In this document: positions 23,688-36,209 of the stretch, in pieces
How the letters are laid out: each line of letters opens with the position of its first letter
How positions within the stretch are numbered: position 1 is the stretch's first letter
NCBI GenBank assembly: GCA_000320545.1
Contig: ADNK01000138.1
Location: forward strand, 1-56,688
Direction of reading: 5' to 3'
Source: Bigelowiella natans CCMP2755
Taxonomy: Eukaryota; Cercozoa; Chlorarachniophyceae
Length of the DNA: 56,688 nt
Program-made: the position numbers and the translations under genes
The notes under the pieces: model-generated
Database searches by the model: none
What the model saw: the letters and a program-made list of their open reading frames with translations, nothing else
What the model was told of the DNA's origin: nothing

Positions 23688-25662
23688 TCATTCCAGTTTT
23701 GGAAGTTTTTTATATCGTTTCTTGGAGAAATTTTTGACATCCTGAGTTGTTTTGTAAACTCAATTAACGCAACTCATTCTGTAACTTTTTGTACCTTGAA
23801 GTCCTTCTTTGCGTAGGTAATATAGATCACAGGCCTCTTCGTACCAGATTTGTTTCCAAGGCCCCTGTGTTTGATCCTGTAGTCAAACAGAATACACTGG
23901 CCAACACCTGCGTTTATCGTCATCGGCTTTGTACCTAAATACACAACAGTTGATGAATGTGTCTAAAAGGACTGCAAATTCCGCCCCTCTTCCTTCTCCT
24001 CCTCCTCCTCCTCCTCCTCCTCCTCCTCCACACATTGCTGGTCATCACCTGGATCCCAGTAATTTCCCTGAATATGTGATGTGGGTACGAACTCGGTCGG
24101 ACCGACTTCGGGAGTAAGATCCACAAGGGGTACAAATACGTTCAAGATATGAGGCTGGTATGGATAATAGGGGGAAGACCAATAATAAACGTTTAGCCTC
24201 GGTATGGATAAGGAGGAAGAAGAATCAGAAGAATTGTAAGCGTTTAGTCTTGTCACAATTCAGCTGATTTACTAGAATACTCACTACAACCGGAAGATGT
24301 TTTTTCTCATTGAGATGTGGTCCGTCCATGTGATAAGGTTGGGTTTCTGATCCTGGAAGCGAGATCATAACGCCCGTATGTACGACTTTGATCTTACTCC
24401 CCAAAATTGCTTTAACCAAAGGCAACCATGGAGCCTTAACAAGAGCACATATGAAATATTAGTACTCACTTTAGTCAATGCTCTCAACAAATCTATCCGC
24501 CATCATCTCGAAACATATACACATCTGATATCTTTTTACTGGTAAACATCGCAATACCTTTGTATTCATGTAGCTAAATTCCTTTTTCATAAACTCTGGG
24601 ATTCGAAGATCATACCGATCACGGCTGCGAGTCTTGAATGTTGTGAATCCAACATCAACAAGTTCTTGCTCAAGCCCCAATCTCCTTACTTATCGCACAA
24701 CAAAAATTTTTAGTGTCAATAATAGCATTCCATACTCAATATTTTACCAGTATCGAAAGCTTCGTGAAGCCTTTCCAATGTAAGATCCAGACAAGATTGT
24801 GTTTGACGGGTTGTAAGTGCTCGCTTCAAGCGGCACAATCCGTATTGCATAAAATTTTCTTTTAATATCGCAATGTCATCTACGCATCAAAATAGAAGTT
24901 ATCATCTTCCTTGGTAAAAGGACATATATATATACATTATATATATATATATATATGATTACCCGGACCGTCATGGGGAGTGTACGGTGGTTTCAAGCAT
25001 TTGGGGCATATCCATTCGTCTTCAGGGAGACCTTCCATGTTGACGCACTTCAAGTGGTATGCAAGTGAACATTTATCACAGCAAAGAAGCTCTCCTCCCC
25101 ATCCACAGATATCACACACATCATCGTGTTCTTTATTGTGACATTCGTCACAGAACCAGGTTCCAGAAGGTAATTCTTTGAGGGAAGGAGTGATGCATTT
25201 TAGGTGGAAGGCTTTAGGACACGCTTCACAGCAAAGGAGCAACCCTTTCTTCCCACAAGCAGTGCATTCGTCAACGTTTTCAGAGGCAGGGTCCTTTCTG
25301 GGCCGTCTTATTTTCACTTCTGGAATAAAGGTGAACTTTTGGAGGGGCTTCCGCTCTCGAGTCGATCGACGACAACGAATGGTTTCAGGCTTAGCTGGAA
25401 TTGGTACTCGTTCAACGGGAGAATAATTTTTCTCAACATCATTTGTATTTTCCTCTTCACTTTTGTCAATTCGCTTTATTTCATTCCTTTTTTTTGAAGG
25501 GAGTTGCTCATATTTGGGGAGGTTATCATTACTCCTCTTGAGCGTTCCACTTTCAGGAGGCTTCTTCGTAACTTTTACAGCCTCATCGAGTTTTTTATTA
25601 CACATAAGGTTCCGTCTGGGCTTAGTGGCACGACCGAATTTAAGCATCGAAGTTCTTGTCAT
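23688..25662 (-). CDS. Double PHD finger fused to phytanoyl-CoA-dioxygenase-like domain
   Basis: Exons 24963-25662, 24748-24879, 24558-24688, 24285-24434, 24049-24154, 23795-23934 and 23688-23741 all keep phase, giving about 470 residues. Residues 1-125 are basic and nuclear-signal-like. PHD1 spans about 131-174 (CTACGKKGLLLCCEACPKAF...CDEC) and PHD2 about 182-222 (CDICGWGGELLCCDKCSLAY...CPKC); both have the full Cys4-His-Cys3 ligand order. From about 240 the chain matches the Fe(II)/2-oxoglutarate PhyH fold: HMD (H356, D358) and H429 of YRIKHRG as iron ligands, R440 of KRPVIYITY as the likely 2-oxoglutarate binder, and VPLVDLTPEVGPTEFVP between them. By family knowledge, PHD pairs read histone tails and PhyH enzymes hydroxylate small molecules, lipids or proteins. 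A chromatin-targeted hydroxylase or demethylase is my inference. The C-terminus is very basic. Confidence 0.9.
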
Positions 25663-26202
25663 GTGCAACGCCTTTTAAGTCGTGGGTAGGTAAATCTTTC
25701 ACAACTGTATCGAAGGAGGGAAAGAATATGAGCAGATGTGATATGGTTTACACGTTTACACGTCGGTGATGCTTTTATTATATTATTCAGACTCAAGTAG
25801 CTATTTGCACGTGGCATATTTTCTAAATACGATGCTTTTTCTTAAAAATATGTGGATCCCATGATTGTCACATGATTTTGACTTCCTCACATAGATCTAC
25901 ATGTACGTGTGGGTTGTTGCCCATCGATTATTGTCCAACTTGAAATAGAACTAATAAATTTTCAAACACTCGTTTCTAGCGGTTAGTTTAGGCGGGATAT
26001 TTGGCGGGATTCCATATAGATATTCGAAAAAACCATTGAATTTATTATCTGCGACAGAAGAAAAACCAGTCTGCATTCATAAAGTTTGGCAATGTTGTTT
26101 TGTTGTCGCAAAAGATAATTTGAGGGTATTTTAGTAGCAATCTTAAGATCTAAATAAACAAAGAAGAGGGCGTCCATCTCAGTGTGTGAGTGTGTGTACG
26201 TC
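25663..26202. promoter_or_regulatory. Putative bidirectional promoter, PHD-dioxygenase / lipid kinase
   Basis: These 540 bp lie between divergent starts (25662 minus, 26203 plus). The interval is AT-rich and has no microsatellite array longer than a few units. No specific regulatory site is identified. Confidence 0.35.
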
Positions 26203-27262
26203 ATGGCAGATGATGAGTATCAACCTGGGGTTGAGCTGCCATCCCCTATTTATCTTGCCGTCTACATGGTCCTCGTCGCCTTTGGTGGACTTCTTTATTC
26301 AGCTAAAGTTTCCGTGACCAGCCCAGCTATGCGGAAAAAGGTAAAGATGATTGCATTTTTGCATCCAACGGGCTTCTTTCTCTGATTTTGGACGATGTGT
26401 CCACAGATAATGAAAGACTTTGGAGTCAGATTAGGAAAAGTAGGGAAGACTTTGAAAGAGATTGAGCGCAAAACCTTCCATCTGTAAGTGCGAGATACAT
26501 TTGATGGCAGTTTTATTTTTATATAGAATTTTTATAATGATAAGGTGTGGACTACTCGTTCCATTAATATTCGCTCTACTTCTTGAAGCGGGTTTCTCAA
26601 GATGGCTTTGTTCTAAGGTTCACACACTACCCAAAAATTCAATCATTTTGTTATTAGATTGTGCTTTGCAGATCTGTTGGGTGCTGACCATAACGGGATG
26701 GACAATTGATATCCTGAGAGTAATGACAAATTTAATTTTCCATCATCATATTAATTGAAAGTTCATATCAGCTCAACGTCAAATTTGTGAAAGATAATTT
26801 CCCTTTAAACCCTATTCTTCGTGAGAAAGAGAAGAATCAGCTCAGCGGGGCGTGCTACTTCAGGTACGTACAACGACGATCGATTTTCGAGCTAGCAGCT
26901 AGTTATTAAAAAGATGATGATGATGATGAGCGAGGAGGGCTTATTAAACCTATGCCATTTATCAGCCTAGGATGTACCTTGGCCATATCATTCTTTCCTC
27001 CAGCAGTTGCTATGACCTCAATATTATTTTTGGTAAGTTGGTTAACGGGGAATGTGATTGGTGCATACCAAATAATCTGATTATTGTCTCCTCCTCAAAG
27101 TCTTTCCTACTACATGTAGGTGCTTGGAGACATGTCAGCAGCATTGATTGGAAGAAGCTTCGGTGGAGATGTGGTTGTGGTCAAGGTGAGTCACACAGCT
27201 GTTCTCTTTATGCCCTCTCACTACCTCCCTTACCTCTCATTTGCTTGCCGCTAGCACTTGCG

Positions 27263-27304
<42 letters not shown>

Positions 27305-28109
27305 TTCATTGAGTCATTCATTGATTATGCGTCGTGATACTACCACACCAAAAAGCTTGGACGTGAAGGGAAGAAGTCCGTAGAAGGATCTGTAGCCATG
27401 TTCATAACCTGCTTCATACTGGGGTGCACAGTCTTTAGCACGGTATTTAATGTAAATTACTTAATGCTACTTAACATCTTTAAGGATGACCAGGGTAATG
27501 ATGATTACTCGTTCTAATAGTTGTCCATCTTGACACTATATGTAGGTGCATCTAAGAGAATACCCCGTTGTAGTTGGTGCTTTTGTTGCGACGTTGACAG
27601 AGCTGTGAGTCCTCCTTTCTCCACGACTCTTTCTTTTCACACACACACACACACACACACACATGTACGGTAAAGGTATGAGCCATTCGGACTGAACGAC
27701 AACTTGACAATACCTCTCTTGAGCTCACTTGCTCTCACCTGGGGGTTTGCTCGGATACATAATTGTGTAAGAGAGAACCCAGTTACAGGTATCATCGTTA
27801 GTATGTATGTAGCACCTACGAGAGTAATTAGTAGTACTACTACTACTAGTAGTAATTGAAGAACGCTAAGTGTGCTGGTGGAAAAGACAATTACTTTGAG
27901 TCGAACATGTAATAAATGTAATTGTCATTATTATGGCCTATATCTAGGACCTCTACTGTGGTATTCCCACCATTGAAAGTAGTCCCATTTGGAAGATAAT
28001 CTTGAAGAAGAAGGATACTACCAATTTCGCACCTGTCATTCAATATTATTCCAAACCAACAAAACTGTACAGTGTGACTGTCAAATTATGCCATTTGCTT
28101 CGATGGTGA
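26203..28109 (+). CDS. CTP-dependent lipid kinase, DGK1/dolichol kinase family
   Basis: Eleven short exons join in phase from ATG 26203 to TGA 28107-28109, giving about 325 residues. An N-terminal hydrophobic segment (AVYMVLVAFGGLLYSAKV) is followed by ERKTFHLCGLL, the typical opening of the DGK1/SEC59/CdsA-like superfamily. Then come several membrane segments, LREKEKNQLSGACYF, and the conserved block LGDMSAALIGRSFGG followed by KLGREGKKSVEGSVAM, matching the GD.(S/A)A...GR..G / K...GS core thought to bind CTP and the lipid. These enzymes sit in the ER or plastid membrane and phosphorylate diacylglycerol, dolichol or phytol with CTP. The substrate cannot be read from sequence; the ER DGK1 type is my first guess. 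The C-terminal exon (about 52 residues) is less conserved-looking. Confidence 0.85.
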
Positions 28110-30167
28110 CTAATTTGTTCCAACCACATCACAACGATCACATCTACGCTTTCCAATCCCGCCAAGCCTAATTGTTTAAATACTTGTTGCGGGTATTATG
28201 TACCCATTACGTTTGATATGGCAAAGCTTCTCCCTTAATCAATAAGGAAAATATGTATGTACACGGATCTTCATTATTGCAAGATTAGTTTGGACTGAGA
28301 AGCGTAAAATTATTCACAAAGCACTTTATTGTTGCCATGTTGCTTGGATCCAGCCTATGAGCTAATATCCAGACAAACAGTGGATGCGTTTTAGCATTGG
28401 GTCAGCGATGGTTTGAGCACAGATATAAATATGTACATCTTGGTAGCAGCGCAGCCTCATTTCCTCGCGATACACGGTCGTTGTGCATTTTGTTATTGCA
28501 CTGTAGACATGCTCGCATGCATCCATCCATTCATGGTGCACAACCCTGTTCTAGTGTTGATCAACACGCGCTCGCATCGCTATAGATCGTCGCGATAACC
28601 ACGCTAACACGCCCCACTAGCCTAGCGCCATGTATATAGCCTTACCGGGACTGTGGAGCGTACCCGCTTTAAGACGCCTGTTCTTTAGGACATGCGTGAC
28701 AAAGCTAGCAAGGCTCATCAGCTCATATGTGCTTCATAATGATTTCGCATGCAATCATGCATGCGAACAATAATTTCGTTGAGATTCGCAAAATCTAAAG
28801 AATCTAGCTAGCTAGCCCATCTAGCTATCTAGTAGCTCTAGAGCTCCATGGTGATGCATGCGAACTAGCAGATGGAGCGCACAGCTCGCTAGACTTACCT
28901 GCAGCTCACGCAATTTGTGTTGGCTACAAAGCTATCATAGCTATAGCTAGCAGCGTTGCAATGAGGCCATCGCGCTGGCCATTCTAGCACTCTAGCTAGC
29001 TAGTGCTACACGTGCACGTACTGGTGTCACCGTGTCGGTCCCCACATGGCCGTGCTAGCATGGCGGCCGGACAGCTCTAGCGGAGCTGTCGATCACGCAT
29101 CCATCGCGTGTGTGCAAGCACTGTGCATGCCACCATGGCATGTGAGCACTGTGTGTATGCAAGGCGGATGTAATCAATCAAATTAAAATTTGTTCAATGC
29201 ACATCCTCATGCATCTGTGTGCATGTGATCTAGTGATTTATTTGCATCGTCGCAGCTAGCTCTAGCTACCTAGAGCTAGCTGTGGGCTAGGGCGACGAAA
29301 GTGTAGTTGCAGACACAACAATCATTTGTGTGAGGGTATTAGTACGTTGTGAAGGCTAGCTGTGCGAGGGCATGTACGATATTACGTGCGTACGCGTGTG
29401 AGGGCTGGAGGGATAGCTAGCTAGCTAGCCACACGCGCGTACGCGCACACTCGCGCCGCCACACATTGTGCTAGCATGCATGCATGCTGTGCTATATGTG
29501 AGCGTGGTGTTGTGTAGATGTACGTCCACAGTGCTGATCGACGCATGGCAAGTCAATAAGGCATATGACATATTGCTGCTAGACGACTGCTCCCGCCGGT
29601 CATCGCCAATATGAAAATTTATGCACGCATATGGACACAAGCATCGACACAAATTAGGGTCATGCACTCCTGCAAAATGCTTACACCATCATGAGCAATG
29701 CAACGTCTAGAAGTCGTACCAACAGCGCCACACATATAGCGAAAAACCGCTGGACCCTTATTATGCGATGCGAACGCAATTTCACCCGCCATAACCAAGG
29801 CATACGATGGAAAAAATACTGCATTCATGATGAAATTAAGCACGGTCCACAGTGTATGTCGGAAAATCTTCTTGCGTCAGGAAAACCATTGCACATTGTC
29901 TATTCGAACAGAATAATGTAACATCTAGGGCAAAAGTAAAAAGCTGTCATTCATTCGATTTTGATGAGGGAAATAGTTGCCTCTTCGTTCGAATGTGATG
30001 AGAGGTGATCCTACTGAAAAAGAAATGCGTCAACACACGCCTGTGTACTTTATTCAAATCTCTGAGCAGCTTGAATCTCCCTTGGTAGATTCATCTTGAG
30101 AATTCGACTGTGACTGGAAGCTTAATTTTGAAATAGAAGAACGGTGGTGCTGACTGATGCGATTGGC
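28110..30167. other. Spacer with CTAG/GCATGC island and possible gene relic
   Basis: This lies between two convergent genes. From about 28500 to 29520 CTAG, GCTAGC and GCATGC words are very dense and triplet arrays are absent. At 29619-29843 (minus) an open frame contains a hydrophobic stretch (AVFFPSYALVMAGEIAFASH) that looks like a piece of membrane protein, but it has no splice partners and may be a relic or chance. No gene is supported. Confidence 0.55.
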
Positions 30168-30595
30168 TCATGAATCTTCATCGTCGACCCATCCAAGTTC
30201 TCCTCGAGACAACTGATAGCATTTATCTTCCATGTTCGCATCCTAATCAACATCAACGCAACAAACAGCGATTAGCGAATAATTCTATCTCAAGAACAGA
30301 ACGGATGTAAACAAATGAATTTGATTCCGGGTTGTGACACAAATTTATCACCTTTGTTGATTTCTTCACAACAACACAGAATCCACGTTCCAACTTTGTA
30401 TCACCATTCACATAGGTCTCAATTGATTCTCCCTAAACATCATAATATTGGATCACGATGAAGAAGTCCATAAAATATAACATTTAACTTGAGTTTGACT
30501 GATGTTAATCATTAATTTAAGTTGTTGCCTCTCTTCTCTTCTCCAAACCATGCTTCATCGTAAAGACTTATCATGTCGCACAAGAGAGAGAGAAC

Positions 30596-30648
<53 letters not shown>

Positions 30649-32191
30649 TGCTGCTTCTTAATAATAGACCAAATGGTAAGTCCTTCGTTTTGAAGTCCAA
30701 GATTCTTTAGAGCCTTGCCGTCGTATTCTTTTGGAATCTAATGAAAGAAGAAGGAAAAAAGGAGGACTTAGAATCATCATAAAATTGATATCATATTCAC
30801 TAATTCATCTGTCGTTAGCACCAAAATTTCAATGGGGAGAAGACTGAACTTTAAAAAACATTTGCAGCTAGGTAGTAGTGCATATTATATATTATTTTTA
30901 AGAAGAAGTGCAAAACCAGTAGTATTATCTTTGTTTTAGATGTAGGCATGAATGATTATAAAACAACACGACTCTCTCTGTCTCTCTCTTTCTCTAATTA
31001 TTGCCTATTTCACCAACTACCTGGACAACATGTAAGCAAGCTAGTAGTCGTAGCACTAAATGGCGAAGGAGCTGGTGCAAATCCTAATGAATGAATAAAT
31101 CAACAACATAATTAAAAAACGATTCAGCAGTTGTAGTAGTAGTAGTAGTAGTAGTATTTACGGTTCGTTCACCAAAAATGTTTCGCTTCATCTCGAGAAC
31201 ATTCACCATCATAGTCATCGTCATCATTATCATCATCTCTTCAACAAAATCAATTTTGAATTTTGAATTACAGATCCAGGTTGTTGACGCCGAACGAGGG
31301 AGAGCACGCGTTTTTTACCTCCTAGTATTGTGTTAATTAATATGTCATGATATATCATGGATGATATATCTCCTACACACACACACACACACACACACAC
31401 GCATATATAGTACTACTACCTTCTCTCTCCAAGACTACATTATGAGCAGTTGCAGAATCTTTGCTGTTGTCGTCAGCGGTCTTTTCTTCTTTAACTGTGG
31501 GCTTGACTATGCACATGAGTATGTCTCCATCCATAATACGGGTGTTGTGAGCATCCAAGAAAAGGTCAATAGCCCTGGTATTCAGACAACGACAACAATT
31601 AGAAGTATCCAAGAAAAGGTCAATAGCCCTTGTATTCAGACAACGACAACAACAACAACAACAACTACTACTATACTTGTGCTAGTGGTAACCACAAGAT
31701 ACCATAAGTATTAAGTGATAAATTGGTGTGTGTCAAATGATTTGTATGATACTTTTCGCCGTCCTTCTTTGAGTTTTTGCGTATAGAGTGCCAAGTCTTT
31801 GAGTGCCAAATTGCGCATATGGTGATGCCCTTCTCCTTTTGCAACTGGTATTATATGGTTAATCAATAAACAAAAACATATCAATGTCCTTTAATAACCA
31901 AATGTCAATTGAGATCTGCAACTGAATATATAATTATTTGTTTTCTTTGTTCTTACATTAAGGCTTAACGGAGTTGTAGTTGGCCCATTGAATTTGTACA
32001 TTGCAAAATTACGACTTTTATAATAATTGAAGACCGTGAAAAAATCCTACAGATCCGCCGCATATTCGCGTCGACGACACGTGCATACAACAACTTTTGT
32101 CAGTCAGTCAGTCAAAATTGATGTTGATTCGAATGGAGAGCATGCTTTGAATTGTTACGTATGTATGCACGATTATCTTTTTTCTTATTGG

Positions 32192-32224
<33 letters not shown>

Positions 32225-32613
32225 GATTGTTGTTTTTTGTTGTTATTCATTACAAAAGGGCCCAAGAATTTCTCATTGTAGAAGTTTGAGAGATTTGTGT
32301 CAAGAATATTCTGTCCTGTAGCACCACGACGGAAAAAATTGCTTTCCAATACATTGTTAATGCTTACAACTCCATCAATAGCTCGAATTCCTGATAAATA
32401 AAGCGCCATAAATATAAATTAAGTATTCGCCAAGAATATTGTAATATCTTGACATCGACGCCCTCCAAGCAACCAAGCAACCAACCACTGCAGATAATAG
32501 CTAGCTACTTAGCTACTACCAAGCTGCTGCCTACCTTTGAGGTCGTCTCTCATGGTTGTGTTTGAGCGAAGAGATCTTGTAGAGAAACCCATTGTAGGAG
32601 GCATGCTGTGCAT
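30168..32613 (-). CDS. Unknown 11-exon protein with ubiquitin-like C-terminal region
   Basis: Eleven exons keep phase from ATG 32613 to TGA 30168: MHSMPPTMGF..., GIRAIDGVVSINN..., DFFTVFNYYKSRNFAMYKF..., LQKEKGITICAIWHSKTW..., AIDLFLDAHNTRIMDGD..., GKKRVLSLVRRQQ..., MMIMMTMTMMVNVLEMK..., FSLLPIEILVLTTDEL, IPKEYDGKALKNLGLQNEGL..., GESIETYVNGD..., and DANMEDKCYQLSRGELGWVD. The product is about 290 residues. The run from VNVLEMK through KALKNLGLQNEGLTIW has the spacing of a ubiquitin-like beta-grasp (helix, a late L..LGL..G.T turn and a final strand), but this is an inference from pattern only. The acceptor of exon 5 is duplicated in tandem (see findings). I recognise no family. Confidence 0.7.
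30596..30645. repeat. (AT)n array beside a splice donor
   Basis: About 24 AT units, starting within a few bases of the donor after the IPKEYDG exon (minus strand). Confidence 0.95.
31553..31660. repeat. Tandem 54-bp duplication across a splice acceptor
   Basis: Two copies with a 54-bp period (31553-31606 and 31607-31660) each carry a usable AG|GGC acceptor on the minus strand, at exon edges 31574 and 31628. Because 54 is a multiple of three and the inserted frame has no stop, either acceptor preserves the reading frame. Confidence 0.85.
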
Positions 32614-32884
32614 CGGGGCTGTGATTTGCAATTTTATACTGTGTATGTTGCTGTTGAACAATAGTAGTACTAGTAGTTGTAGTGCTGCTACCAGAAAAAG
32701 TGTGTGTTATCAACTGGCATGACAAGAAATGCGCACGTGGTGAAGGGAAGGGAAGGGAAGGGAAGACAATTCGATAAAATTAATGAAATAAGAGTTTTAA
32801 GTGGATTGCATATTGCTGCTTAAAATCTATCTCAAGATGCTTGTTGAACGACATCGTGAATTATTATTATTATTATTATTATTA

Positions 32885-33989
32885 TTATTTTGGTGTTTGA
32901 CCAGGTTGAAAGAAATCATCATGGAGTAGTTGCGAGGAGGATTCAGAAGCAGCAACCATATCTCCAAACTCAGTACCTATAGTATTAAATGTGTTAGACG
33001 AAGACAACAAACGACGACGACGACGACGACGACGACGACACATCAATTACTTAGGTTGCTACAGAATTGGGTTGTATGGTGATTTGTGGTTGATTACCAT
33101 TGAACAGATCTGCAGAGAACTCTCTGGCAACAAGTGTATTTGATGGCATGATATCTGGGTTGTTGTTGCCCTGGTGTTGTTGTATAGCCATTGCTGCTTG
33201 GGCTCGATGAGGATTACGATATGCATTGATGACATTCTCTTGAGATTGCTGTTGTTGCTGCTGCTGCATCATACTGGTGGGATTTGATGCTGCTGCTGCT
33301 GCTGCTGGAGAAATTTGTGATTGTGGTGGTAGTACTTGCATGGAGGACACATTGATACCAATTGTGTGTCCTGGTACCTCATGATGAGGGTGGTGGTGGT
33401 GGGTTAATTGTGGTGGTGCTGGATGATGATATTTGGAAGAACCAGCATGAGAAGAAGAAATCATCTTTGGATATTGAAAAGAGCCCGTCTGGCGAATTCA
33501 GTTATTATCGCACAAATAATAAGGTAATAGCCAGAAACAAGGACGTTAATGTTGTATAACTTAGAGAATTCAAAACATAATGACATATATCCACAGAAAC
33601 ATCATATCGAGTTGATTAACGGTTGTTTTCCAATAGAAAATGTAGTAGTAGTAGGCCTTCTGAGTCAATATTATTATTTATTTGTGGAAGGCTTGTATGT
33701 ATGGAGTACCGCAGAAATTCTAGCTGAAGCTGCTGGTGCATGATTACGTGCTGATGCTGTACCAGGTACTTTTCGTTTACGATTTGTCCTGAAGTTGATT
33801 AGACAGAGCACAGTTTGCCATTGATTCACGGAACAACGTAGAACAAAAATATAAGTAACATAACGACTGCTGCGGGTGCTGCTGCATATGGTTATTGTCT
33901 GTACTGTACGATGGCAGTGGCTACAAGTGATTATGATATTTCAAGTTTGAGCAGAAAGATAACATGCGTCTTAAATTATAATATACTTG

Positions 33990-34034
<45 letters not shown>

Positions 34035-34044
34035 TACACGCACG

Positions 34045-34076
<32 letters not shown>

Positions 34077-34514
34077 TAGTATATGTGTGGATATATGCGT
34101 GTGTGTCTCCATAATGCTCTTGCTACTGTGGTACTAGCGCTACCACGTCCACCATTGCTATTAATACTACTGCTACTAATACTACCACTACTACTGGTAG
34201 TACTATTTGATATCGAAATACGTATTACGTCTTTTTGGTGGAGAGAGAGCGATTTAATACGCCTTTCAAATCTTGGTAGTAAATGGACTCTGCATCGGCA
34301 TATACATACACTACGCCGCTCCCAGCTTGTGATGCATGTCCTTTGATCTCTTGCACGGCCTCCGGTGTCTAAAATGATCATGATGTTAAGGAAGGAAGGA
34401 AGGAGGATTGTTGCATAAAATAAATGGAACAACAACGACACTTTACCAAGATGGAAAAAACCTCATTATTTGAAACAATAATCCTCAAGTTCTCTTATTC
34501 TAAGATAATCTTGG

Positions 34515-34553
<39 letters not shown>

Positions 34554-34785
34554 TCGTTATTATTCGAAAGTGATTGAGATTCCAGAACTACATTGTCAGT
34601 CTTGTTGATCTTTGTATCGATGTTAAATCCCTAAGAGAAAATAGTTTCATGAGATTTAACAGATCAATTGATCTACCAGATTTCTTACAGCTACTTTGGA
34701 TAAATAACGTATTGTAAGCAAAGAGAAAAAAGCACTACGATATAAAAGATGATGATAAAACAGCGAAGAAGACGTTTTTGCATAT

Positions 34786-34826
<41 letters not shown>

Positions 34827-36167
34827 ACTACCTTCCCTTTCCACTTGTACAAAGCAAAATCATGTATGCCAAATTTGTAGCTGAACCACATGTCATTCGT
34901 AGGATTTTTGGGAGAATTTGGCCCAGTCGCGTATTGCGCCTTTGGTTGTCAATGGGACACACATATATAAACTTTAGTAATACTTCACCAAAGCAACCAC
35001 AAATTTAGAAGAAAGGGTATGGTACAGTATGGTACAGCAACCGGATACTGTAAGCATGGTCATGATTGAAATAAGAACGAGATAAGAACGTGCATATGGT
35101 TAGCATGTCACATTATTCACCCACAAATATACTACCGCATCATAATTGCCTTTAACAAAGAATATTTTCAATGGGGAATTCTTTCCAACACTAACATCCC
35201 TTGCCTAAAAAGAAGAACAATATATTGACGATAAATTAGGAATATGTTGATGCATATCAAAAAGGGGGTAATGTGAAATGATTCATAAAGAAAACAATGC
35301 AGAGTTCTGGTCATAACTTTCGTGTTATTTTCAGTAGTTTTATATCAGCAATTAAAGTATTTCCAGAAAATTTATTCAATAATTTAAATGAATTGAAGAT
35401 TGTAATTATTGCAAACGATGGGCATTTTTTTAGTTTTGATGGTGCCAAATATTCTGTGGCAATTGAATCTTTTACGCGCGACTAATCACATACCACAATG
35501 GAATGGCCATCGTGTCTGTAGGTGTACCAAAAATCCTTTTGATTAGGCTCCTTTTCTAACCGCTGATTTAAATTTGAATAGTAAAGGGCATGTACATCTC
35601 AATATAATGTGGATGCGTGCGTGAGTACATGTGATATTTGCATCTTTTGAACAGCAGCAAGCAGTATTTCATCATATACAAATTAGAAAAGATACAGTTT
35701 CCAGGGGCACGATAATCGTTCGTGATCTTGGAACTTTGAACTTGTTGCAAGATTTCTTTAGGATTGGAAAGCATCTTGTGCACAATCCTCTATCAGCTTC
35801 GGCGTTAGAGTGTTCCATATTTATACCGCCAACTTTATGGACCTTAACATAGAGCATTGGGTTGATAAAATTAATTATGCTGCTATCAAGGAACTTATCT
35901 ATTTAACTATCTGCTCGATTACATTGTGAACGAACGTCAACATTTTGGGGACAAATCTGAAAAAATAGTCTGTTTTTCAATACCCAACATGAGAAATGCT
36001 TTGTAACTCGGGGTGCCCTGTGAGCTCTGTCAGCCGAAGGGATACGAGCTGGAAACGTAGGCCTTTGCCCGCCTGTAGTATGGTTAGAATTATTATTCTT
36101 GTGGTATTATGGTCATTGTGTGGAAATCATCTTCTATGCGTGAGAGGAATCTGTGTCTTGGTTACAA

Positions 36168-36209
<42 letters not shown>

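Noticed and set aside
35297-35485. Plus-strand ORF (62 codons) with plausible composition
   Set aside because: It lies inside an intron of the minus-strand gene between two well-phased exons, and the region is AT-rich and open on both strands.
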